A DNA stretch of 64,000 bases from Aeromicrobium piscarium (GTDB lineage Bacteria; Actinomycetota; Actinomycetes; Propionibacteriales; Nocardioidaceae): contig NZ_VLNT01000001.1 in NCBI RefSeq assembly GCF_007421815.1, forward strand, positions 356,573 to 420,572, in the 5' to 3' direction. The notes under the pieces were generated by a model, which was not told the DNA's origin, searched no databases, and worked only from the letters and a program-made list of their open reading frames with translations. Position 1 is the stretch's first letter, and every line of letters begins with the position of its first letter. Positions 31,570 to 38,870 of this stretch are shown here, piece by piece. The position numbers and the translations under genes were made by a program.

Positions 31570-32622
31570 GTGAGCGCGCCGATCGTCATCGCGCACCGAG
31601 GGGTTCCCGGTGCGCGACTGGAGCACACCGCCGAGTCCTATCAGCTCGCCATCGAGCAGGGAGCGGACTACATCGAACCCGATCTCGTGATGAGCCGGGA
31701 CGGCGTGCTCGTCGTCCGTCACGAGAACGAGCTCTCCTCGACGACGGATGTCGCCGACCGCGCGATCTTCGCCGACCGGAGGACCACGAAGGATGTCGAC
31801 GGCGTGGCGGTCACCGGCTGGTTCAGCGAGGACTTCACACTCGAGGAACTCAGGTCACTGTGCACCCGCGAGCGGATCCCGGACGTGCGTCCGGGCAACC
31901 TCGGCCTGGCGGGGACGATCCTCACCTTCGAGCAGGTCATCGACATCGCCGAGGCCGAGAACGCGCGTCGCGGGCCCGGGGAGCCGCGCCTCGGCATCTA
32001 CCCGGAGACCAAGCACCCGACGTACTTCAACGCGCTCGGATACGACATCACCGACCTGCTGTTGTCGACGCTACGAGGCCGCGATCTCGACACCGAGCGA
32101 CCCCGGTTCCCCGTCATCATCCAGTCTATGGAGCCGGGCAATCTGCGCTGGCTGCGCTCGCGGACCTCGCTGCCGCTCATCCAGCTCCTCGAACACGGCG
32201 GCGCCCCGTACGACCATGTGCTCGCGGGAGACTCCCGGGACTACGCCTTCCTCGCCTCCGCTGCCGGTCTCGCCTTCATTGCGGAGTACGCCGACGGAGT
32301 CGGAGCCCACAAGAGCCTGGTGATCGCGCGTGACGCCGAGGATCGGCTCGCGGCGCCGACGGCGCTCGTCGGCGACGCCCACGATCTCGGTCTGGCCGTG
32401 CACGTATGGACCCTCCGCGACGAGAACCACTTCCTGCCCGCCGACCTGAGGAACGGCCAGGGCCCCGCCGATCATGGCGATGCCCTGGCCGAGTACCTCG
32501 CGTTCTACGACGCGGGCGTCGATGGCGTCTTCAGCGACTCCACCGCCCGTGCGATCACTGCACGGGACCGCTGGGAGCGTCGGTCCCCGTCTGCCACGGG
32601 GTCGCCGGCTCCTGGGGCATGA
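31570..32622 (+). CDS. Glycerophosphodiester phosphodiesterase
   Basis: 350 residues from GTG 31570, chosen because the homology starts there (SAPIVIAHRGVPGARLEHTA) and the upstream reading frame runs into a repeat element. Catalytic marks of the TIM-barrel GDPD family are present: HRG near the start, the metal-binding EPDLVMSRDGVLVVRHE, the loop YPETKHPTYF and the C-terminal HVWTLRDENHFLP. No signal peptide is seen, so it acts in the cytoplasm. It hydrolyses glycerophosphodiesters to glycerol-3-phosphate and an alcohol. Its end overlaps the PspC gene on the other strand by 68 bp. Confidence 0.92.
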   Translation: MSAPIVIAHRGVPGARLEHTAESYQLAIEQGADYIEPDLVMSRDGVLVVRHENELSSTTDVADRAIFADRRTTKDVDGVAVTGWFSEDFTLEELRSLCTRERIPDVRPGNLGLAGTILTFEQVIDIAEAENARRGPGEPRLGIYPETKHPTYFNALGYDITDLLLSTLRGRDLDTERPRFPVIIQSMEPGNLRWLRSRTSLPLIQLLEHGGAPYDHVLAGDSRDYAFLASAAGLAFIAEYADGVGAHKSLVIARDAEDRLAAPTALVGDAHDLGLAVHVWTLRDENHFLPADLRNGQGPADHGDALAEYLAFYDAGVDGVFSDSTARAITARDRWERRSPSATGSPAPGA

Positions 32623-32794
32623 TCACCCAGGCCACGATGTAGGCCACGACGCTCACCGGCAGCGTCACGAGGACCGCGACGAGAGCCACCAGCCGCACGA
32701 GCGTCGCGTCCCACCCGAAGTAGGCGGCGATGCCGCCGCAGACGCCCCCGAGCCACTTGTCCTGGGTCGAGCGGGTGAGCTTCTTGGCGGTCAT
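32555..32794 (-). CDS. Small PspC domain protein
   Basis: 79 residues from ATG 32794. Almost the whole protein is a PspC domain: WLGGVCGGIAAYFGWDATLV at about residues 14-33, then one membrane helix (VRLVALVAVLVTLPVSVVAY). PspC proteins sense or stabilise the membrane under envelope stress. The start overlaps the stop of the next upstream gene (ATGA). It is the last of three minus-strand genes facing a two-component system that has its own PspC domain. Confidence 0.9.
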   Translation of the reverse strand: MTAKKLTRSTQDKWLGGVCGGIAAYFGWDATLVRLVALVAVLVTLPVSVVAYIVAWVIMPQEPATPWQTGTDAPSGPVQ

Positions 32795-32976
32795 GTTCTC
32801 CTCCTGAAGGTCAGGGCTACGCCGATCAGGCCGATCACGATGAGGGCGATCGGTCCGGCGAGCCGCAGTTGAGCGCCGGTCATGACGTCGTACTCGAGTG
32901 CTGTCCATCCTGCCGCGACGAGCAAGAACAGCACGCCGAACACGAAGGGTGTCACCCGGAAGGGATGGATGTTCAT
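32791..32976 (-). CDS. Small two-helix membrane protein of the PspC cluster
   Basis: 61 residues with two membrane segments (about residues 9-26, VTPFVFGVLFLLVAAGWTAL, and 37-55, LRLAGPIALIVIGLIGVALT) and a short basic C-terminus (FRRRT). It overlaps both neighbours by 4 bp. The pattern resembles the small membrane region found in LiaF/DUF5668-type proteins, but no family can be assigned with confidence. Context ties it to the PspC envelope-stress module. Confidence 0.7.
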   Translation of the reverse strand: MNIHPFRVTPFVFGVLFLLVAAGWTALEYDVMTGAQLRLAGPIALIVIGLIGVALTFRRRT

Positions 32977-34322
32977 CGTCGGATCACCTCGATAGCTCCG
33001 GCCGAACTGTTGATGGATAGGTGGAAGACATCCGACCCGGGGTCGCCGTAGTCGAGATGCGGGCTCCAGCCGTCGGCGGTACGCTCGAAGACCTTCACCT
33101 GGCCCGCCCAGCGGATGGCGGCATCGACATGGACGTCGAGATCGCGGGGTACGACGACCCGCACCAGGCCGAGCCCGTGGTCGATCTCCACGGACTCCCC
33201 AGCGAGATCGCCCGGGACCGGGACATCGGTGAGGTCATAGGTCACCTGGCCGGCGCCGGTGTCGATCGCGCGGGTGGCCTGGCCGACCGATGTCGGGGTG
33301 AAGGTGAAGTCGCCGGCACGAGCATTCGGCAGCGCGGACGTCGCCGCGAGGACGACGCACAACACGAGACCGACCGGGACGAGGAGTCCGGCATTGCCGA
33401 TCTTGCTGCCCACGAGCAGGCCCACAGCGGTGAGGACCAGGCCGGTGAGCGCGTAGACCTCGGGAACGACATTCGCGACCTGCTCGGACCAGAGCCACAG
33501 GCCACCCCAGGCGAGCAGGATGAGCGAGACGGTGCCGAGGAACAGAGCCGGCGACCAGGGAGTCCGCGGAGGCCCTGGGGGCGGGGGAGGACCGTGCATG
33601 AGGGGAGGCCCGGACGTGGGCGGCTGTGCGCCATCGTCCTCGTCGTCCGAAGCGATGCCGTCATCGCCCGACTCGTCGGCCGCCTTCTCGGTCGAGCCAC
33701 CGGCGGGGGTTGGCCCGAGTGTCGTGGTGACGGAGTCATGTCCGGCCGGAGACGGGGTCGCGGCGAACGGCGGTGAGCCTGGACTCGGCGGGCCGTACGG
33801 GACCCCCGGAGCCGGTGGACCGTACGGAGTCCCCGGGGGCGGCGAGGCCTGGGTGCCGCGCCGGTGCCGTCCTGAGACGAACCAGTAGACCAGGGCGATG
33901 GGGACGGCGACCCAGAACAGCACCCAGAGCGTCACCCAGGCCCAGCCGCCGAGTCCCCAGGCGCTGTCGCCGAGGATCGCGGCGATGGCGATCGCCCCCG
34001 CGATCGCCAGGCCCACCATCCGGACCTGCTTCTCGTTCTCGCCGAGGCCGAACATCTCGCCCAACACGCTGCGGTCCTTGCCCTCCTCCGGCATGAGAAG
34101 CCAGCACGCCCCGTAGAGCACGAGGCCGGACAGCCCGACGAGGGTGAGCACGACGAAGCCGACGCGCACGATCACCGGATCGATGCCGAGCCAGCGGGCG
34201 ATGCCGGTGGAGACACCGGCGATCATCCGATCCGAGCGCGGTCGGCGTGCGTTCTCGAAGTCCTGGAGTCGGCGTGGCGGCGAGGACGCGTCCCGCGGCG
34301 TCGATGTGTCCTGATCGTTCAT
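32973..34322 (-). CDS. PspC domain protein with LiaF-like C-terminus
   Basis: 449 residues from ATG 34322. An N-terminal PspC domain (about residues 22-85, RMIAGVSTGIARWLGIDPVI, VRVGFVVLTLVGLSGLVLYG) is followed by two more membrane helices, a long Pro/Gly-rich disordered segment (about 150-260), four further helices, and a beta-rich C-terminal domain (about 350-449, ending HLSINSSAGAIEVIRR) resembling the toast-rack or LiaF C-terminal fold. It starts the minus-strand PspC operon, divergent from the sensor kinase at 34455. It likely passes membrane-stress signals to that kinase. Confidence 0.85.
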   Translation of the reverse strand: MNDQDTSTPRDASSPPRRLQDFENARRPRSDRMIAGVSTGIARWLGIDPVIVRVGFVVLTLVGLSGLVLYGACWLLMPEEGKDRSVLGEMFGLGENEKQVRMVGLAIAGAIAIAAILGDSAWGLGGWAWVTLWVLFWVAVPIALVYWFVSGRHRRGTQASPPPGTPYGPPAPGVPYGPPSPGSPPFAATPSPAGHDSVTTTLGPTPAGGSTEKAADESGDDGIASDDEDDGAQPPTSGPPLMHGPPPPPGPPRTPWSPALFLGTVSLILLAWGGLWLWSEQVANVVPEVYALTGLVLTAVGLLVGSKIGNAGLLVPVGLVLCVVLAATSALPNARAGDFTFTPTSVGQATRAIDTGAGQVTYDLTDVPVPGDLAGESVEIDHGLGLVRVVVPRDLDVHVDAAIRWAGQVKVFERTADGWSPHLDYGDPGSDVFHLSINSSAGAIEVIRR

Positions 34323-34454
34323 GTCTCCATCGTGGCCGTCCGGCGCTCCGCCGACCATCGGGTGTTTCCCTGATTCCTCCCGGTGTCGTGTCAGGGCGAT
34401 GCCGGGGTCGTCCCTGGTGGCGCGCTCACGCGGCCGCGTGTGAGGCTTGGTGCC

Positions 34455-35699
34455 GTGACCACCTCCGCCGCCCCGCCGCATCCCCGAGCGACGCGGCCCG
34501 TCGACCGGCGGATCGTGGGAGGCGTCGCGGCCGGGTTGTCCGACCACCTGAACGTGCCGGTGCTGTGGATCCGGATCGGGTTCGTGGTTGCGACGTGGTT
34601 CAACGCCGCCGGGATCATCGGCTATCTGCTGCTCTGGCGCTTCCTGCCGCTGTCCTCACCCGACGACACCCCCGGCATCGCCTCAGCCACACGGGCCGGC
34701 ATGCGAGGTGCGGAACGGACCTCCGCCCGCGAGATCGCCCAGACGGTCGCGATCGGCGCGGTGGGGCTGGGTGTCTTCGCGCTGATCTCGATTCTCGGCG
34801 GCGGTGTGTCCTCCCGCCTGCTGATCCCGGTGCTCGCCGGCGCCCTGGGCGTCGCCCTGATCTGGCGCCAGCTCGACGACGCCACCTGGAGCTCCTGGCT
34901 GCGACAGACCCGAGGTGCCGGCTACTGGGCGCGTATCGCCGCCGGCCTCGGCCTCGTCGGGCTCGCCGCCGTCTATGTCATCTCCGAAGGCCGGGGCTGG
35001 AACGCCACCCTCGATCTCGTCGCCGCCGCGGTGGTGGCGGTCTTGGGCATCGGACTCATCCTCGGACCGTGGATCGGGAGCCTCTGGCACGATCTGGAGA
35101 GCGAGCGGCGCGAACGGATCCGCTCCCAGGAGCGCGCGGACATGGCCGCGCACCTGCACGACTCGGTGCTCCAGACCCTCGCGCTGCTGCAGAAGAACGC
35201 GGCCGACCCTCGTACGGTCGCCACGCTGGCGCGGCGGCAGGAACGTGAGCTGCGGACCTGGCTGTACGGCGATGAGATGCCCGGTGACGGCACGGCGGTG
35301 CACTCGTTGCGCACCGAGGCGGAGGACGTCGAGACCTCGCATCGCGTGGCGGTCGAGCTGGTGGCGGTCGGCGATCACCCGCTGTCGGCGGACGCGGTCG
35401 CGCTCGTCCGTGCCGCTCGCGAGGCGATGGTCAACGCCGCCAAGCACGCCGGTTCCGAGCGCGTCGACGTCTACGCCGAGTTCGCCGCCGACCGTGGCGA
35501 GGTCTTCGTGCGCGATCGCGGAGTGGGCTTCGATCCCGACGGAGTCGCCGACGACCGGCAGGGCATCCGCGGATCGATCGTGGAACGGATGCGTCGCCAC
35601 GGCGGCGAGGCGACGGTCAAGAGCACACCGGGGGAGGGCACGGAGATCGTGCTGACGATGCCGTGGGACGATCCGGCCGAGGAGGACGAGGATGGATGA
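34455..35699 (+). CDS. PspC-domain sensor histidine kinase
   Basis: 414 residues from GTG 34455. It begins with a PspC domain (about residues 13-75, RRIVGGVAAGLSDHLNVPVL, WIRIGFVVATWFNAAGIIGY), followed by four more membrane helices, then the kinase core. The phosphoacceptor His is in AAHLHDSVLQTLALLQ near residue 233, and the ATPase domain ends with VFVRDRGVGFDPDGVADDRQ and STPGEGTEIVLTMPW. The His box differs from standard HisKA_3 in sequence but not in position. It overlaps the start of the response regulator. The PspC domain fused to the kinase suggests direct membrane-stress sensing. Confidence 0.9.
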   Translation: MTTSAAPPHPRATRPVDRRIVGGVAAGLSDHLNVPVLWIRIGFVVATWFNAAGIIGYLLLWRFLPLSSPDDTPGIASATRAGMRGAERTSAREIAQTVAIGAVGLGVFALISILGGGVSSRLLIPVLAGALGVALIWRQLDDATWSSWLRQTRGAGYWARIAAGLGLVGLAAVYVISEGRGWNATLDLVAAAVVAVLGIGLILGPWIGSLWHDLESERRERIRSQERADMAAHLHDSVLQTLALLQKNAADPRTVATLARRQERELRTWLYGDEMPGDGTAVHSLRTEAEDVETSHRVAVELVAVGDHPLSADAVALVRAAREAMVNAAKHAGSERVDVYAEFAADRGEVFVRDRGVGFDPDGVADDRQGIRGSIVERMRRHGGEATVKSTPGEGTEIVLTMPWDDPAEEDEDG

Positions 35700-36333
35700 G
35701 TTGCGAGTCGTGGTCGTCGATGACCACGCGATGTTCCGGTCCGGCGTGCGCGCCGAGCTCGAACGCGTGGGAGCGGGACGGGTCCGCGTGGTCGCGGAGG
35801 CCGAGGACGTCCCCTCGGCGGTGCGGGTCATCGCCGACCATCGTCCGGACGTCGTGCTGCTCGACGTCCACATGCCCGGCGGGGGAGGCCCGGAGGTCAT
35901 CGCCCAGGCGCCCGGCGCCACGTATCTCGCGCTGTCGGTGAGCGACGCGGCGGAGGACGTGATCGGTGTCATCCGGGCGGGAGCGCGCGGCTATGTCACC
36001 AAGAACATCGCCGCGGACGAGCTGGTGGACGGCATTGAGAGGGTCGCGGCGGGGGACGCGGTGTTCTCGCCGCGGCTGGCCGGTTTCGTCCTGGACGCCT
36101 TCGCCGGCACGATCGCCGTGGCCCATGTCGACGAGGATCTGGACCGGCTCACCGAGCGCGAGCGGGAGGTCATGCGCCTCATCGCGCGCGGCTATGCCTA
36201 CAAGGAAGTGGCCAAGGAGCTGTTCATCTCGATCAAGACGGTTGAGACCCATGTCTCCAATGTGCTGCGCAAGCTTCAGCTCTCCAGCCGCCACGAGCTC
36301 ACTCGCTGGGCCAGCGACCGCCGCCTCATCTGA
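35692..36333 (+). CDS. LuxR/NarL-family response regulator
   Basis: 213 residues. The receiver domain has the acidic pocket VVVVDDHAMF, the phosphoacceptor Asp in VVLLDVHMPGGG (near residue 60) and the conserved Lys in GYVTKNIAADEL. The LuxR-type helix-turn-helix is at about residues 150-205 (LTEREREVMRLIARGYAYKE, SIKTVETHVSNVLRKLQLSS). It overlaps the kinase gene by 8 bp. Expected targets are the PspC genes across the divergent promoter, by analogy with other PspC two-component modules. Confidence 0.94.
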   Translation: MDELRVVVVDDHAMFRSGVRAELERVGAGRVRVVAEAEDVPSAVRVIADHRPDVVLLDVHMPGGGGPEVIAQAPGATYLALSVSDAAEDVIGVIRAGARGYVTKNIAADELVDGIERVAAGDAVFSPRLAGFVLDAFAGTIAVAHVDEDLDRLTEREREVMRLIARGYAYKEVAKELFISIKTVETHVSNVLRKLQLSSRHELTRWASDRRLI

Positions 36334-36365
36334 CCTGAAGGCTCGTCCGCGCGGCTGGAGGAGGG

Positions 36366-36478
36366 GCGGTGAGTTACGCACCTCTCGTTTCCCAGGGCGG
36401 TGGGTTGCGCACCTCTCACCGACCTCGAGAGGTGCGTAACCCACCGCCCCGGGTGGGCAGGGGTGCGTAACCCACCGC
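36366..36478. repeat. Four-arm dyad element, family D
   Basis: Four 21-bp arms: forward at 36366-36386 and 36397-36417 (GCGGTGGGTTGCGCACCTCTC in the second), inverted at 36427-36447 and 36458-36478. Start-to-start distances are 31, 30 and 31 bp. The geometry equals family A but the arm sequence is unrelated. It follows the response regulator stop by 32 bp. A fragment TACGCACCTCTC at 4825-4836 resembles one arm. Confidence 0.75.
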
Positions 36479-36551
36479 TCGAGTTCGGCGCGTGATTCTG
36501 CTGTCGGCAGAAGACGCGAAGGCAGGCGACAGGCCCGGCCTACGATGAAGC

Positions 36552-36878
36552 ATGCCGGAAACTCCATCGTCCCCCGATCATGCGGCGGTGCGCGAGCCGC
36601 TCTGGCGCGAGGCGCTCGGCGCGCGGTTGCGTGACGAACGTCGACGTCGCGACGAGACCCTCGGCGATGTCGCCCGGCGCGCGGGCATCTCGCTGCAGTA
36701 TCTGTCCGAGATCGAACGCGGGATCAAGGAGCCGTCGAGCGAGATGATCGCGGCGGTGGCCGGGGCGCTGGACCTGACGCTGCTCGATCTCACCGTCGAG
36801 GTCTCCCGGCAGCTGAGCGCTCCCGCGGCGGGCACGCCGCGCGGCGCCCACCGTGGTGCCTTCGCCCTGGCCGCCTAG
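36552..36878 (+). CDS. XRE-family regulator of the ClgR/PopR type
   Basis: 108 residues. The helix-turn-helix spans about residues 20-78 (LGARLRDERRRRDETLGDVA, ISLQYLSEIERGIKEPSSEM, AAVAGALDLTLLDLTVEV). The phrase YLSEIERGxKEPSSE is the hallmark of ClgR and PopR, the actinobacterial activators of clp protease genes. It is convergent with a clpP pair, which makes that its probable target. ClgR and PopR are themselves degraded by Clp proteases via a C-terminal Ala-Ala; this protein ends FALAA, consistent with the same control. Confidence 0.88.
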   Translation: MPETPSSPDHAAVREPLWREALGARLRDERRRRDETLGDVARRAGISLQYLSEIERGIKEPSSEMIAAVAGALDLTLLDLTVEVSRQLSAPAAGTPRGAHRGAFALAA

Positions 36879-36902
36879 CGACCGATGCGCGCCCAGCCGG
36901 GG

Positions 36903-37016
36903 GCGGTGGGTTGTCAACGTCTCCCTCCCCGGTGGAGGTAGCTGATCAACATCATCGGGGCTCGATAACGTTGATCAGCTACCGCCACCAGCGAGGAAAG
37001 GTTGACCAGCTACCGC
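36903..37016. repeat. Four-arm dyad element, family A copy 3
   Basis: Forward arms at 36903-36922 and 36935-36954, inverted arms at 36966-36985 and 36997-37016. Arms start 32, 31 and 31 bp apart. In this copy the arm core has changed to GGTAGCTGATCAAC and the facing inverted arm carries the matching change (GTTGATCAGCTACC), so base pairing is kept. It lies between the convergent ends of the ClgR-like gene and clpP. Confidence 0.78.
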
Positions 37017-37053
37017 TACCGGAACCTGCCCGGGGCGCTCCGCGGCAGCGCCG

Positions 37054-37647
37054 TCAGCCGTCCCGTTCCGCGAGCACGGCGTCGATGAGTCCGTAGTCGC
37101 GGGCGGCCTCGGCAGTGAAGACCCGGTCGCGGTCGGTGTCGGCGCGCAGCGTCGCGACATCCTGGCCGGTGTGCCGAGAGAGGATCCCCTCGATGTCCGT
37201 GCGGATCCGCACCACCTCGTCGGCCTGCAGGATCAGGTCGGGGATAGGGCCGCGTCCCTGCGCCGCCGGCTGATGCAGCACGATCCGCGCGTGGGGCAGA
37301 GCGGCCCGTGCCCCCGGGGCCCCGGCGGCCAGCAGCACCGCACCGACGGAGATCGCCTGGCCGACGCAGGTCGTGGCGACGCGGGGCCGCACGTACCGCA
37401 TGGTGTCCTGGATCGCGAGCATCGCGCTCGGATCGCCGCCCTCGCAGTTGATATAGAGCTGGATGTCGCGGCTGGGATCGTCCGCCTCGAGATGCAGCAG
37501 TTGGGCGACGAGGGCGTTCGCCACCCCGGCGTCGATCGCGGTGCCCAGATAGACGACCCGCTCGGTGAGCAGGTGGGAGTAGACGTCCATGATCCGCTCG
37601 CCGCGCGGGTTCTGGGTGATGACATTCGGGATCGGGTAACTGCTCAT
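37054..37647 (-). CDS. clpP: ATP-dependent Clp protease proteolytic subunit (second of a pair)
   Basis: 197 residues. The catalytic triad is complete: Ser in CVGQAISVGAVLLAAG, His in LPHARIVLHQPAAQ, Asp in DTDRDRVFTAEAA. The usual NSPGG oxyanion strand reads YINCEGGDPSAMLAIQDTMR here, a small departure (Cys-Glu for Ser-Pro). It overlaps the upstream clpP by 4 bp (ATGA), so the two are made together and presumably form a mixed tetradecamer. The pair resembles the accessory clpP3/clpP4 operon of Streptomyces more than the housekeeping clpP1P2, as tig and clpX are absent. Confidence 0.92.
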   Translation of the reverse strand: MSSYPIPNVITQNPRGERIMDVYSHLLTERVVYLGTAIDAGVANALVAQLLHLEADDPSRDIQLYINCEGGDPSAMLAIQDTMRYVRPRVATTCVGQAISVGAVLLAAGAPGARAALPHARIVLHQPAAQGRGPIPDLILQADEVVRIRTDIEGILSRHTGQDVATLRADTDRDRVFTAEAARDYGLIDAVLAERDG

Positions 37648-38264
37648 CGTCTCGCTCCCGCTGCCAGGCCCAGCGGCTGCGGCTGCGTCGGAGAGATCGC
37701 GTCGAAGCTGCCCGCGATCTCATCGACGAAGCCGTAGTCGAGTGCCTCTTGGGCCGAGTACCAGCGGTCACGCAGGGAGTCGTTGAACACGCGCTCGATC
37801 GGTTGTCCGGTGTCCTGGGCGATCAGTCCGAGCACCGTGTCGCGGGTATGACGCAGGTCCTCGGCCTGGAGCTCCAGGTCGACGGCGGTGCCCGAGATAC
37901 CCGCTGAGCCCTGGTGCATCAAGATGCGCGAGTGGGGAAGAGCCCGCCGTTTGCCGCGGCTTCCGGCCGACAGCAGGAACTGCCCGGCGCTGCACGCCAT
38001 CCCCAGTACCAAGGTCGACACGTCGCAGGGGACCATCCGCATGACATCGCGGATCGCGAGCATCGCCGGGACCGAGCCGCCGGGGGAATGGATCCACAGA
38101 GCGATGTCCGCTCCCGGCCTCTCGGCGGCCAGGGTGATGAACTGGGTGGCGAGGAGGGTTCCGTTGTCGTCGTCGAGTTGCCCGTCCAGCACCAGTACGC
38201 GCTGCTGGTACAGCTCCCGGCGCGTGCTCTCGCCGAACAATCGAGGGTTCGTCTCATCGGTCAT
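37644..38264 (-). CDS. clpP: ATP-dependent Clp protease proteolytic subunit (first of a pair)
   Basis: 206 residues. Triad: Ser in GMACSAGQFLLSAG, His in LPHSRILMHQGSAG, Asp in SLRDRWYSAQEALDYGF. The oxyanion strand is WIHSPGGSVPAMLAIRD. An N-terminal extension before QRVLVLDGQLDDD carries no signal peptide. It is transcribed first of the pair. Upstream of the start (38265-38340) there are short inverted repeats such as CGGAA...TTCCG, which could serve as the regulator's site. Probably regulated by the ClgR/PopR-like protein at 36552. Confidence 0.92.
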   Translation of the reverse strand: MTDETNPRLFGESTRRELYQQRVLVLDGQLDDDNGTLLATQFITLAAERPGADIALWIHSPGGSVPAMLAIRDVMRMVPCDVSTLVLGMACSAGQFLLSAGSRGKRRALPHSRILMHQGSAGISGTAVDLELQAEDLRHTRDTVLGLIAQDTGQPIERVFNDSLRDRWYSAQEALDYGFVDEIAGSFDAISPTQPQPLGLAAGARR

Positions 38265-38348
38265 GTCTTCACTGTGAGTCCCTCAGACGGCGGAACGAAG
38301 CCCCTTCCGCCCTCGGCGGAGCCTTCCACCCTCAGCAGAACGAACCCA

Positions 38349-38389
38349 GAACCGGTTGAGTGTGGGGGCACCCCACACTCAACGGGTTC
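38349..38389. terminator. Strong hairpin between gntR and clpP
   Basis: GTTGAGTGTGGGG (38355-38367) and CCCCACACTCAAC (38371-38383) pair perfectly over 13 bp with a 3-base loop, extended by GAACC/GGTTC (38349-38353 and 38385-38389) past one mismatch. It starts 6 bp from the GntR stop codon and most likely ends that minus-strand transcript, upstream of the clpP promoter. Confidence 0.8.
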
Positions 38390-38395
38390 GCGGAG

Positions 38396-38743
38396 TCACC
38401 AGACGCTCTCGAAGAGGGTGACGGCCTCGGCACGACCCATGCCGCGGCTCTGCGCGGACTTGGCGAAGGCGATGGCCGCGTTGCGGGTGTCGTCGTGGGT
38501 CAGCGTGGTGCTGGCGATGAAGGACCCTCGACGTCCCTCGGTGCGGATCACGCCCATCGCCTCGAGCTCGCGATAGGCGCGAGCCACTGTGTTGACCGCG
38601 AGCCCCAGCGTCTCCGCCAATGCCCGGACCGTGGGGAGCCGTTCACCCTCCGGCAGTTCGCCCGAGGCGGCGGCCTCGGCGATCCGCTGACGCAGCTGCT
38701 CGAACGGCGGAGCCGTCGCGTCGGAGTCGATCGTCCATTCCAT
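38396..38743 (-). CDS. GntR family transcriptional regulator (YtrA-like)
   Basis: 115 residues from ATG 38743. The winged helix is at about residues 10-75 (APPFEQLRQRIAEAAASGEL, LPTVRALAETLGLAVNTVAR, YRELEAMGVIRTEGRRGSFI). The C-terminal ~40 residues (THDDTRNAAIAFAKSAQSRG, EAVTLFESVW) form the short helical domain of the YtrA subfamily, which lacks a large ligand domain. YtrA-type regulators usually control a nearby ABC transporter, but none lies next to this gene. It is divergent from pcrA, with 127 bp between. Confidence 0.9.
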   Translation of the reverse strand: MEWTIDSDATAPPFEQLRQRIAEAAASGELPEGERLPTVRALAETLGLAVNTVARAYRELEAMGVIRTEGRRGSFIASTTLTHDDTRNAAIAFAKSAQSRGMGRAEAVTLFESVW

Positions 38744-38870
38744 GCCTCCATTGTGCTGCGTCGGTGGTAATGACGCCGACCACCTCCCGGAATGATCGCT
38801 CTGGTTCGAGAGGGCCACTCGCCCGTGCCGCTCGGGCGCGGAAGCGTCGGCGCGAGCCACTAGTCTGGGG

